The notes under the pieces were generated by a model. The model did not search any database and was not told the origin of the DNA. It saw only the letters and a program-made list of their open reading frames with translations. 64,000 nt of DNA from Tetradesmus obliquus. Its lineage: Eukaryota > Chlorophyta > Chlorophyceae > Sphaeropleales > Scenedesmaceae. The stretch covers positions 2,034,501-2,098,500 of the forward strand of contig CP126205.1 in the NCBI GenBank assembly GCA_030272155.1, given 5' to 3'. Each line of letters opens with the position of its first letter. The first letter of the stretch is position 1. This document shows, in pieces, positions 1 to 10,538 of this stretch. The position numbers and the translations under genes are program-made.

Positions 1-226
1 CAGCGCAGTGTCCCACCACAATTGTTGGGGCCTGCAGAGATTAGAAAGGGCCCTGCAGCTCATGCAGAAAGAGCCAAGCAGACTGCTCAGCCGCAGCCAT
101 AGTGACTTGTGCTTGAGCTTTTCCAGGTAGCTTGCACACCTTCAGCAGGCGTGCTCTCCACGGCGTGCTTTGCTGGAGTGTTAAACTGCGGCAGGTTGAC
201 CACTGTTATGTTTTACCAATTTGCAG

Positions 227-1116
227 GTGTTTCCATGGAAGACCCAGAGGTGACCAGCATATTGAAGGAGCACACGCTGGTGTGCGTGCAGCTGCAGGCA
301 GCTGTCCTAGGCAGCAGCAGCTTCAGGCTTTGGGTGCAGCCAGAAGAGCTCGCAGCTGCCTGTCAAGTGCTTGCTGCAGCCAAGTGCGGCAGCCTGCTAG
401 TGTTCCTGCAAGCGGCAGTGCAAGCACACGTATGCCAGCTGCACCAGAAGGTGCAGCAGCAGCTGGTACTGCTGCAGCAGCAGCTCAAGATGACGCAGCC
501 GGCAGCAGCTGGTGACCTGGCACTGGATCAGCACCCTGGGGTGGTTGAAGCACAGCAGCTGCAGCATGGAGGCGTTCCTGCAAGACAGAGTCATGCAGAG
601 CAGAAGCAGGCTAGTGAGGACTCAGCAGGGCTGTTCCAGCAGCCCAAGCAGCAGAGCACACACCCAGCTGGGCTGGTGCCACAGGATGGCCTGACAGGTC
701 AGCAGCCGTCAGATTGCAGCAGGGCTGCTAAGAAGCCGCGCATGGCTTGCATGCTGCCCCCACCACCACAGCAGCAGCAGCAGCGGAGGCACTCGCAGCG
801 CCGCTCTGCCAAGGGTACCGCAGCAGCAAAAGTGGAGCTGCAGCAGAACCTGATTGGTCGCCAGACAAGAAGCAGCAGCAGGATGATGGCCGCAGCTGGA
901 TCCAATGGTGGCAAGCAGGAGCGTGATGGCAGCTCTGTTAGTGGTGCTGCACGCACAGGCATGCTGCCTGCAGCCTCTGCAGCAGCAGGCAAGGCTGCTG
1001 CAATGCTGCAGAGCACAATGCGGTCCGCCAAGCAGCAGCTGCTGCAGATTGCCTCCAGCCTGGGCAAGCGCACACACCAGCAGATGCAGACTGGCTGCAA
1101 GCGTGGCAGCAAGTAG
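227..1116 (+). CDS. 3' terminal exon of an unrecognised gene (gene start outside the window)
   Basis: An open frame of about 295 codons ends in TAG at 1114-1116. The exon probably begins at 227, after an acceptor reading TTTGCAG, two bases into a codon. The first 100 residues are mixed (GVSMEDPEVTSILKEH onward) and look folded and helical. The rest is Gln/Ala-rich low complexity with basic patches such as KKPR and SQRRSAKG, which would suit a nuclear protein, but this is inference. Bases 1-226 contain a possible earlier exon (about 46-127, ending at a GTAGCT donor), but I could not make its phase agree with this exon. I do not recognise the family. It lies in the same orientation as the next gene. 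Confidence 0.5.
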
Positions 1117-1734
1117 CTACGGTGTGTGGGGCACATGCAACTCATGATGATGGCGCAGTGCTAGCAGCCAGATGACTGGTTGTTGCAACGTTGGCAAGGC
1201 CAGCAACGTGTACCAACTGTACCAGCTACCAGTTTACAATCTGATCAGGATGAAACAACATGTCTTTGTCCTTGTGTGTCGACTATGAGCTTGTTTCACA
1301 TAGTGGTGTGTACGCGCCTGGCGATGTGCTGTGTACACGCCTGGCGATGTTAGGTCACAGCGGTTGTGAAAATCCAGTGAAGGTGAGCTGCATCGCACTA
1401 CACACATGGTAGAGATACCATTGGGAGACGTATGCTCGAATAGCAAAGTTCTGCGCATTGTCAGTACCATGGTAGGCACCACAGACAGTGGGGTTTACCC
1501 AGCCACTAAGCCCTTGTGGTCAACACTGGTCAAACCCGTTTACATCCGTTATCAACAGAGCACTCAAGATTGCGTGTGTTTAAAAAGAGACAAACATACG
1601 TATATGGTGGTCATATTTTTGTTGCCCCTGAGGCAGGACGAGCCCAGCTGCAGGCCTGTAGCCGCTTGTCTCGCTGTAAGGGGAACACACACTATCCCGA
1701 GCGCCAGTGCAGCGCACAAGCTCATAGCTTAAAG
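1117..1734. other. Intergenic stretch between two + strand genes
   Basis: No supported gene. It holds the presumed 3' UTR of the upstream gene and the 5' region of the next one. A direct 23-bp duplication (TGTGTACRCGCCTGGCGATG core) lies at 1307-1352. The open frame entering from 1516 runs into the next gene, but its residues upstream of 1735 look like translated UTR. Confidence 0.5.
1307..1352. repeat. Two-copy 23-bp tandem repeat
   Basis: Two adjacent copies of a 23-bp unit containing GCCTGGCGATG differ at only a few positions. No function is apparent. Confidence 0.7.
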
Positions 1735-2566
1735 ATGAGAATCATGGCCAAAATGCTTTACTCAGACAAGACGAGGATAGCCAATGTACTGCATGATTGT
1801 CCCGGGCTGAGCTCGTGCATCGGCGTGCAGGGCTTGGCCTGCCTTGCGACAACCAGCAATGGCCTTGCACATGACGTGAATGATGTAATAAGCAAGGAGC
1901 CCGTCTACTTTCTGGATGCAGCGATAGACATAGCACGTGGTGACAGACAGCACAAGCAGTACCAGGCGGTGGGATGGCTTGCATCACTGCTGCTGCGCAA
2001 TCTGCCTACCATCACAGCAGATGTGACAAGGCGGCTATTGAGACTTCCAGATGTGCCTTTTTATTGTGCTAAGCACATGGTGGCGGCTGGCATGCGCATC
2101 ACCTATGCGCAGCTGCTGGCTGCAGCTGACAGGATGGTGGCAGGAGTGGAGGTGTGGGTGAAGGCGCAGCAGCAGCTGGGCATCAAGACTGACGTGCCGG
2201 TAGCTGCAGTATCCATTTGCTGCAGCCTTGACTGGGTGAGTCTTGTTGTTGGAAACCTGCAGTGCAGGCTTTAGGCTCAGGCCTGTGCACCTTTGGTCGT
2301 AGCAGGCTTCTGTGCAGCAGCCAACGGGTGCTCTGCCCTTGCCCACGTAGCTGTCCAGTCCACAACCAGCTGTCAAATGAGCTCATGCCACTTGATTGAC
2401 ACTCACTGATTGAACGTTCCTTGCCACTTGCTGCTTTGCTGTTCTGTGCTGTGCTTTACTGTGTTCTCAGGCGCACATCACGCTACCAGCAGCAGATGCC
2501 CCTGCCCTGTTGCATTCTGCCGGTCTGCCGGTAAGCGAATCCCAAAAGACCATGGGCTTGGTTTGA
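1735..2566 (+). CDS. Unrecognised protein, two exons, about 198 aa
   Basis: Exon 1 runs 1735-2235 (ATG then RIMAKMLYSDKTRIA) and exon 2 runs 2471-2566 (AHITLPAADAPALL, ending ...TMGLV then TGA). The intron 2236-2470 has a GTGAGT donor and a TTCTCAG acceptor and is phase 0. The protein looks like a helical globular protein: a segment rich in Ala/Leu/Asp with SLLLRNLPTITADVTRRL and AAGMRITYAQLLAAADRM. I see no catalytic motif, signal peptide or clear membrane segment. A second donor-like GTAAGC at 2531 would allow further splicing; reading through it reaches a stop after 12 codons, so I end the model there. The gene is convergent with the next one on the - strand. The family is unknown to me. 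Confidence 0.5.
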
Positions 2567-2945
2567 GTCGTTCCAGGTATATACAACCCTACTTTACCGT
2601 TGCCGGCGATAACTGCGCCAGCACAAGACGTCTGTTGGCACAGCTAGCACCATCTTTTCCTCCTCTGTTTGCACTGATGTTTGCGTTGCCGCTGCGCAGC
2701 CTGAAACAGGGACGCCACAACACATGCAAGCCCCCAGTAAAATGGCAGCCCCCACCGCACCTGCCAAACCTCAAACCCTGCCGAGCACTAACTCGCCTGT
2801 ACCCCGCACAGCCTTTACTTCTACAGAGGACTACGTTATAAAACCATCCACAGCTGCAGCCGGCGCCCAACATGCTGCACAAAACCCAATTGCCTGATCA
2901 CAGCTACACCTGCACAAGCACTGCCTGTTCATCACAGCTGAACCA
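2567..2945. other. Convergent intergenic gap
   Basis: About 380 bases separate the stop codons of two convergent genes. It presumably contains both 3' UTRs. I see no gene or clear regulatory element in it. Confidence 0.45.
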
Positions 2946-5900
2946 TCAGCCAGGCTTCTGCTGTGCCGCCTGCAGCGCCTGCTGCAGCAGCGGCACCTGC
3001 TCTGGCCTAGCACAGGCGCCCAGCTCCTGTGCAGCAGTCATCAGCTGCAGTAGCTCTGGAGGTGTGAGGGCCAGCGGAGGGGCCAGGGCACGGTCCAGAA
3101 GCGCCTGCGCCACCTGCAGACAAGCAGCAGCAGTCAGAACGTGCTGAGAACCAATGTAAGTTGCATATATGCGCAAGCAACTGGTTGAGGCAGTGTGCGG
3201 CTGAGCCACCTGCAGGCAGCCAGGCGCGCAGCAGCAGCAGCAGCAGCAGCAGGAGTGGACCATTCTGAGAAGCTGCTCCACAGGCAAACATCATGACGCC
3301 CCTTGAACTTGCTTACCCTTGGAACCAGGTGCTCAGTCTGGCAGCTACGCCAGCGCAAACAGCAGATTGCCCTGCCTGTTGCTGAATGCTATCACATTCA
3401 AATCACACATCACCTCACCACCTCCGTTTCAATCGCGTTGTATGATTGCTCACCATTGGATCTGGCGCACATATAACGAAAAGATACCACCCTTCACATC
3501 TCCTACTACTAGGTATGTGCATAGCCTGGCAGCTGCTGCACAGCCCGCATAATGAGGACACCTTTCAGATGATTGCAGTTGCAGCATCTTGTCTCACCGT
3601 TGGGCTGGCGCATAGCCTGGCAGCTGCGCCAGCACCACCAGCAGCTGCGCCGCCTGCTGCTGCCTCATGCCGCCCGCCGCAGCGCCCACATCAAACCTTC
3701 AAAACCTCTTGCAGCTATCACATCCTTCTCTCACCAAAACACTTTGTGGTCAGCTTTTCAACCACTGCACATCACACATGATACAGACTGCATCCCATCA
3801 CAGCATCCACAATAAAAAGCTCACCGTTGGGTCTGGTGCATAGCCTGGCAGCTGCGCCAGCACCACCAGCAGCTGCGCCGCCTGCTGCTGCACATCACGT
3901 ACATGACACCAGCCATATTCTGGATGCAGTCGCACACTCTCACCCTTCACATCTTCTATTTCTTGATCTGAGCGTAGACTGGCAGCTGCTGCAGATCCCG
4001 CATGTGGAAAACACCCTCCAGATCAACAAGACAGTAACATGCATTACACTCGTTTTGCTGCGCCTCACCGTGGGATCAGGCGCATAGCCTGGTAGTTGTG
4101 CCAGCACCACCAGCAGCTGCGCCGCCTGCTGCTGCCCCATGCCGCCCGCCGCAGCGCCCACATCAGCAAACAGCACAGCCAGTGCATCACCCCCTGATGG
4201 AGGTGTGTTCCCTAGGCATGGCAGGCCAGCAATGAGCGCTGCTGCGAGCTGTTGGGGGTCCCAGCGCAGCACCAGCAGCTGCAGCAGCACGTCAGCGTCT
4301 TCTGCGTCCAGCACCTGTAGCATTGATGACAAGACATATGCAGCCAATGTCAGCAGGTGCAGGACGCGAAGAACAAGTTGCTTGCCGTTTGTATCTTTTG
4401 CAGAATTTGCTGGAGCTGGCTAGAATCCCAGCGCAGCACCAGCAGCTGCAGCAGCACGTCAGCGTCTTCTGCATCCAAGACCTACCAGGTAAAGAAACAA
4501 GCAGCGAAGCGGGAACGGTTGTTGATGAGTGACCAACAGCGAGAGGATAGTTACATGTGGGTCCTGGCACCATCTTAGATGAGTGACCAACAGCGCCATC
4601 AGCTCCAGATAGGCAGGGGCAGTTGCGATCGGGGCATGCGGTTGTCATTTGGCCGGGCAATTGCAGGCAGGGTTGCACGACTCGTGCAAATTGGCAAATT
4701 GAAAACGTTTGAAGCACATCTAAAAGCGTATCGTTTTTAAACGTATGAAACGCATGGTGCAACCCTGTTTGCAGGCAGCCTGTCAGCATCTTCTGCAACC
4801 AGCACCAGAGGTGGGCAGCAGTTGCAACTGCTCCGTTGCACACCTCGGATTGGTCCATGGCAGCACACAAAACACCCAAACAGACGCGGCAATATGTACC
4901 AACTGTATTGACTGTAAAAACAGAGGTCACCTGGTAGTTGAGGCCAGGCAGGGCCAACACCCCCTGCAGCACTGCTGCTGCATCACCAGCCGCCGCCAGC
5001 TGCGGCAGCAGCCAGTAGCCCCCAACAGCTGACAGCCCTTGGGTGGTCTTGCGCCTGCCCCTTCTTTTACTTCAAACGCATGCGCCCTTGCAACCGTGCA
5101 TCACCCAGCATACAGCAGACAAGTTGCAACACAGCATGGCCAGATTCACAAACAAGCTCACCTGGTAATTGAGGCCAGGCAGGGCCATCACCCCCTGCAG
5201 CACTGCTGCTGCATCCCCAGCCGCCGCCAGCTGCGGCAGCAGCCGCCGCAGCAGCCAGTAGCCCCCAACAGCAGACAGCTCGCCTGTGCTGCAGATCACA
5301 TGCACGCGCCCTTGATGCCTGTGCTGCACAACACAGTTGGACATACAGTAGCCACGCCATGAACAGAACACAAGAATGACGAAACAAAGCGCACCTGGTA
5401 GTTGAGACCAGGCAGTGCCAGTACGCCCTGCAGCACTGCTGCTGCGTCGCCAGCCGCCGCTAGCTGCAGCAGCAGCCGCCGCAGCAGCCAGTAGCCCCCA
5501 ACAGCAGACAGCTCGCCTGCCAGCAGCCTATCCTGCTGAATGCCCATCAGATTGGGGCTGGCCACCATCAGCGCTGCCTGTAATGCTTCGATCTCTGCTG
5601 CCAGATCACTGTCCGATGTTTGCTGCTGCTGCTGCTTGGCGATCTGCCAGTCGAGGTAGAGGGGCTTGTGGCTAGACAGCATTGCTGACAGGTCTGAGAA
5701 CAGTGCAACCACACTGTGGGGTGGGGCCTGCAAAGACAGGCAATGTGCGGTAATGCTGTGATCAGCGGCAATCCAGTGGGTTATGTTGTTATGTGCCACA
5801 GCTCCCCTGTGCAGTGCACCGTATGCTCACTATCCTGAAGCAGGAGCCGCCCCAAAATGCATGCAGACAGCCCGGAATCAAGCAGCAGTACCGCCAATAC

Positions 5901-6944
5901 ACTCTTGTGCTGAGCTGCAATGCTACATCCACTAGAAGCATTTTTTGTCATGCACATGCATTACTGCCAAGCCATGATCCTGCTGGCAAACACATTGCCT
6001 CCCTTGCCCTTGTACCCTACCTCCTTGTAGAACCGCTCAAAGCCTCCTGTGTCAGCATAGATGATGGCTGCCAGCCACTCCTTATCAGGAATGTAGCGTG
6101 CCTGGGCACACAGCTGCAGCAGCGCCTGAAAATCCTCCAATTCAAACTGTTTGAAACATGCAGGCGCTGCATGGATGAGCCCCTGCAGCCGATTTAGCTG
6201 CTGCTGGCTGCTGCAGGTCGCTGCAGCAGCAGCAAGCAGCAGGCGGCAGCTCTCTAGGTCGAGTGCCTGTGCTAGCATACTCTGCCGCTCCTGCTGCTGC
6301 TTGGATGCTGCATCTTGCTGTCGATCCTGCTTTTGCTGCTGCTGCTGCTGCTCCTTGCTGTGTAGGTCAGCAATATGCTGCCAGAGCTGTTCTGGTGTTG
6401 CCTGCTGCTGCAGGCCAATGCGCTGCAGTACTGCAGGTGCTTGCTGCTGCCATTGCTGCTGTGAGAAGGCTGCGGGTTGCTGCTGCTGCTGCTGCTGCAC
6501 GCTCTGAGCATGTAAAGACATCCGCTGCCTTGCAGGTTGTCTGCAGGAGCGAGAGCGGGCCTGCAGCAGTATATTTGAACTTGAGTCACAGCTACTTGTG
6601 TAAGAGGGTGTGTCCAACATATCATCCAACAGGCAGAAGTGCTTGCATACTGCTGCAGGTGCACTTGTTGCAGGCCAGCAAGCATGAAACTGCCATGCAC
6701 GATTGCTGCACGTAACTTGGCCAAAACCCACCTGTTTGAACCCAGGCACATGCGCAGCAGAGCTCTGCCTGCTCCATGTGGCACCCTACAGCAGCAACAG
6801 CAGCAGCAGCAGCAGCAGCAGCACCAGCAGCACCAGCAGTGGTAGCAGCGTGATGCACGTACGCTAGCCACTAACGCATCCACAAGCACAAAGAAGCAAT
6901 ATTAAAGTAATTGTATCACACACCTGGCTTGATCCAGGCAGCAT
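2946..6944 (-). CDS. Helical-repeat protein, possibly OPR-like; seven exons
   Basis: Exons in transcript order are 6944-6924, 6785-6732, 6560-6021, 5727-5395, 4314-4069, a doubtful 21-nt microexon 3337-3317, and 3113-2946, all joined in phase 0 (453 aa, or 460 with the microexon). The N terminus MLPGSSQGATWSRQSSAAH is Ser/Arg-rich and would suit an organelle transit peptide. A Gln-rich stretch follows. Then come paired amphipathic helices: DFQALLQLCAQARYIPDKEW, LAAAGDAAAVLQGVLALPGL, QQQAAQLLVVLAQLPGYA, LLQLMTAAQELGACARPEQ. The pattern 'D..LL...A.....P...W' resembles octotricopeptide (OPR) RNA-binding repeats, which are abundant in green-algal organelle proteins; that family link is inference from pattern. 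Its introns carry several copied pieces of exons 4, 5 and 7. Confidence 0.6.
3598..3895 (-). repeat. Two echoes of exon 5's 3' edge (helical-repeat gene)
   Basis: Segments 3598-3694 and 3826-3895 repeat the 3' end of exon 5 (4069-4160) including the GTGAGG-type donor region. They encode the same QQQAAQLLVVLAQLPGYA stretch with small changes. Shorter, more diverged traces occur at about 3510-3550 and 3958-4005. All lie downstream of the parent exon in the same orientation. Confidence 0.8.
4431..4492 (-). repeat. Echo of exon 5's 5' edge (helical-repeat gene)
   Basis: This copy matches 4258-4320 nearly base for base over about 50 bp (AEDADVLLQLLVLRWD in translation) and lies upstream of the parent exon in the preceding intron. 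Confidence 0.8.
4926..5283 (-). repeat. Two echoes of exon 4's 3' edge (helical-repeat gene)
   Basis: Segments 5160-5279 and 4926-5031 repeat the 3' part of exon 4 (5396-5520). Both encode ELSAVGGYWLL...LAAAGDAAAVLQG and then ALPGLNYQ followed by GTGAG-type or GTGACC donors. The copy at 4926 lacks a 9-12 bp CGC-rich piece. Because the reading frame is open through both, in-frame inclusion as extra exons is conceivable. Confidence 0.85.
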
Positions 6945-7489
6945 AGCGCTGCCAGCTGCGTGTATTGATGCTCTTTTCGCTCGCCTGGTGCGCCTGGTGT
7001 GACCTGTGCGTTACGTGCGCTGTGCTGTAAAACGTGCGTGCGTGCTAGCGTTGCTGACTATGAACCTCAAGATCCGGCGAGTTGACACTTCTGGCCAAGC
7101 GACGTAACGTTGACGTGCCTTCTAGGGTTTGCTGTGTGGGGTGTTGCTGACAGTAACTTGCTGTCTGTAGCTGAAGAGGAGCGGGCGGCAGAGTTTCTCG
7201 TGCTGCTTCACATGCATTTACACCAGAAAACTCAGTGAAGCTGAAGCAGAAGAGCGGCGCTCAGCCGCGAGCACAGCATGAAGCAGCTGTCTCTTTACTG
7301 CGCAGTACTGCAGTACACAGCTGTGATTGTTCCAGTTGGTGCTGCACGCACATGCCGTGATGGTTGCTGCTGATACGTGTTGCTGTTTACTGCCTTGAGA
7401 TTGTCATGAAAGGTTGTGTTGTTGTCACTGTTTTTCCACAGAAATAAACAATGTCACTGTAAGCATCACGCCTGTCAACATCAGGTGAT
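6945..7489. other. Upstream region of the helical-repeat gene
   Basis: No gene is seen. This is the presumed promoter and 5' flank of the - strand helical-repeat gene, followed by the left edge of a dispersed repeat. Composition is less CAG-rich than the flanking genes. Confidence 0.4.
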
Positions 7490-8760
7490 CACCCGACATG
7501 ACGAGCCTGTGGCCTGCTCAAACAATGCAGCTGGCACCATGCACATGTGGCAGCTCCTGTCCCTCCTGTCGTACCTGCCGTACATGTGTCTGCTTGTGGA
7601 CAGGATGCATGTTGTTGGTCTTCAAGACCAACTGAAGTTCAGTGTCTTGAGTGTCACGAGGGTCAGCCCTTCCATCTCCTGGGACACTGCTCTCTATCTT
7701 GTGGCGACTTCTGTTCCCTGTGCATGTGTCTGATTGTTTGTGCTGCTGCAGGATTCCACTGCCTGTTTTCACTGCCGTTAGTCTGTCGTGCAATGTTTGG
7801 GTGTTGCCGCTGCCTTTACACCATCACTCTGGGGGTATCAGCTACCACGAGCCAGGCGTGGTGTAAAGCACCACAGCCTGCATGCGCTCTATGCAGGGCG
7901 CAGGCCCAGCAGTCGAGCGCAAGGTGGCCCAGGCCGCTCCCTCATTGGGAACTCGCAGGTCGTGTGTGACCCGGACACAGCATCCTGGCCATGGGGAAAA
8001 GCCAGGTGCTGCATCGCCTGGTGAGGCCTTTGGGCCCTGTGACAGTTGCTGTTTTCCTGCCAGTGTCTGTATATGCTGCTGTGTGTTTATGTTTTTGTTT
8101 TCACTGCCTTCAGGCCAGCACATTGGGCATTGATAAGCAACCACGAGCCAGGCATGGTGTGAAAAAGCACCATAACCTGCATGCTCTCTATGCAGGGCAC
8201 AGGCCCTGCAATTGATTGGATGGTGGCCCAGGCCGCTCCCTCGCTGGGAACTGCAGGTCATCATGCATATGACCTGGACACAGCTTCCTGGCTAGGCCAG
8301 GTGCTGCATCGCCTGGTGAAGCTTTTTCCTGCCCTGTGATGGCATTGGTTTGGCTGAGTGTGTGTACAATGCTGAAGTTGCCTGGCATCAATGCAATGCT
8401 GCTTTGCAGATTAGTTATCTGATATGTGACTGAGCTGAGACTGTGGCTGATGTATTAACACAGCAAGGTTTTCACTAATGTTGCAACTTGCATTGAAGCT
8501 GAGCAGCCATACCTGGGAGGGGATTGTGCAGCTGCCACATCAGCATTGCGAAAACGTTTCATGTGCGCAGGCAGCGCTGCAGCTTTGGCAAGAAGCTCAA
8601 CTTTTTGCTGGAAGCACATTGCAGCTGTGCTTGCAGCTGCCAGCATACCATGTGCATTGCATAACAACCTTCAGAGTTGCTGCTTACAGGCGGTCCTTCA
8701 GACTCTGTAGTGCGCAGCTGCTATGGCTTTTGCTCAAACTGTCTGTGTTGCCGTATCACA
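7490..8760 (+). repeat. Dispersed repeat, copy A (inverted relative to copy B)
   Basis: This stretch matches the reverse complement of 31200-32440, strongly over the central 600 bp and more loosely toward the ends. It contains two internal monomers about 285 bp apart (near 7842 and 8130), each carrying CACGAGCCAGGCRTGGTGT, CTATGCAGGGCRCAGGCC and GCATCGCCTGGTGA. No convincing coding region, terminal repeats or target-site duplication could be read, so the class is undetermined; a non-autonomous element or satellite-bearing repeat is possible. Several short ORFs on both strands are by-products of the repeat. Confidence 0.8.
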
Positions 8761-9806
8761 GGCATGATTAAACGTCCGTGCAGCGCCACCTGTGTTTAGG
8801 CGGGAGCAGGTTACTTCCCGCCTGCGCCGCAAGGAAATTGGCTTTACTGGCTTATCACTGCAACCATAACCAACGTAAAGCATAGTTATAGTAGTAACAA
8901 TAATATAAGAAGAAGGCGACCACAGCTTGCAGCCTTTGTTCAAAATTGAACACATAATCAGGTTCAATGCACTTGAGCTTCGAAGCTCACACCTTTGCAT
9001 CGGTACATTAACTATGCAATATATGCGTGAGCGAACTGAGGCAAGTGGCTTGTGTGCAGTTTGTAGCACTCAAGCAGCAGTCGTGCAGCACTGCTGGCAT
9101 GCCCACGCCTTGAGCCATGCGCACATGTGCATGCACGCACATGCCAGCATTCTACCAGTTTCAAGTGCGAGAATGCAAAAGCATGCGCACAGCGGGGCCG
9201 GTTAGCTCAGCCTGACATGGCGTCGGTGCTGTTGCATCATGCTCAGCAGCACTGCTGCTCTGATGCCATCGCATAATTCACACTGCACATGGACCTCTTG
9301 AACACGCAATCAAACATGGTTGCTGAATGCCGAGCTGATAAAACAGGACATTCGGCATTCAAGAAATTGCGTAGCAACCTCCTTCATGCAGCGTGGCAGC
9401 TGTACACACTCTCATGTCATTCAACTTTGGACATGCCACTGGCATGCTGGCAGCATTTGACACTGTGTGCTGAGCAGCTGCAGGCATTGCCAGTCAATGT
9501 TCATTCAGTTCAGCAATCAAATTGTTGCGAGTGAGAGTGTGTACGGCACCGTGCCAGCCCTCTAGGAACATTGGGGTTACCCAACCTTTCAACTATTTTC
9601 CTTCCTGCCCCTGTGCCTGCGCGCAACCCCAACATATTGCCCAAACACGAGCCCAACCGCACGTGAATGCAGAGTTGATGTAGCGACAGCGTTGTTGGGA
9701 TGTTACATGATGGGAGAGTCAGCTGCAGCCACACACGGCTGCCCAGTTGCAAGCAACCCAGCTGCCAGCAGCATAACCCCACCGCCAAATGCACAAAGCA
9801 ACGAGA
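8761..9806. other. 3' flank of TAF2
   Basis: No gene is supported. It holds the 3' UTR of TAF2 (- strand) and spacer that becomes AT-richer near 8880-8920. A short inverted repeat (AGGCGGGA with TCCCGCCT) lies at 8797-8822. Confidence 0.45.
9703..9707 (-). promoter_or_regulatory. Candidate polyadenylation signal TGTAA for TAF2
   Basis: TGTAA on the - strand lies about 100 nt beyond the TAF2 stop codon. TGTAA is the usual polyadenylation signal of chlorophycean algae; assignment here rests on position only. Confidence 0.45.
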
Positions 9807-10503
9807 TCATGGCTGCTTGTCCTGCTTTGCTTTGAACTTGAGCGTCCCCGGCCTGCTTCCCTGCTGCTGCTGCTGCTGGGCGCCTGCTGCGCCGCCGCCA
9901 CTGCCAGCTGAACCCTGCTGCTGCTGCCCTGGCGGCCTCTTCAGCCCTCCTAACTTGATCTTCAGCCTGGGTGCACCACTCATGTTGCTGGCAGTGGGGC
10001 CAGCGCTGGCAGACGGCGCAGGCGCTGCTGCTGCTGCTGCTGATGCAGGTGAAGGTACAGCAGGTGACGGGTTCAGCCGCGCTGGTAGTGCTGCAGGTGA
10101 CTGGCCAGCCCCTGCTGCTGTTGCTGCTGGTGGTCCTCCAGAGCCAGTGCTGCCTGCTGCTGCTGCTGCTGGTGGTGCCAAACCCTTCACCTTGATCTTA
10201 GCCTTTTTGAAGGGCCTGGCAAGCACCGCCTGAGCTGCAGGTGCTGCAGCAGCACCTGCTGCTGCTGCTGGTGGTGAGGGCGCTGCTGCTGGTGAGGGCG
10301 CTGCTGCTGCTGCTGCGGGTGCTGCTGGTGGTGTTGGCGAAGGCGCCGGCCGCTTTGTGCCAGCAATCCTAACACCCACAGCACCTGCAGCAGGTGACGC
10401 TGCTGCTGCTGGTCCTGATGCTGCCGTGAGTGCTGCTGCACCACTGGCAGGAGCGGGAGCTGCGCTTGCTGGGGCAGCAGCAGTGCTAGTCGCTGCACCT
10501 GGT

Positions 10504-10538
<35 letters not shown>

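Noticed and set aside
7842-8264. 140-codon - strand frame in the dispersed repeat, with a look-alike at 31561-31965
   Set aside because: The two frames resemble each other only because the DNA repeats. Internal monomers shift phase, and no known domain or start context is present.
9190-9270. tRNA-like start (GGGGCCGGTTAGCTCAG)
   Set aside because: It resembles a tRNA 5' end with an A box, but no B box, anticodon arm or matching 3' acceptor strand follows.
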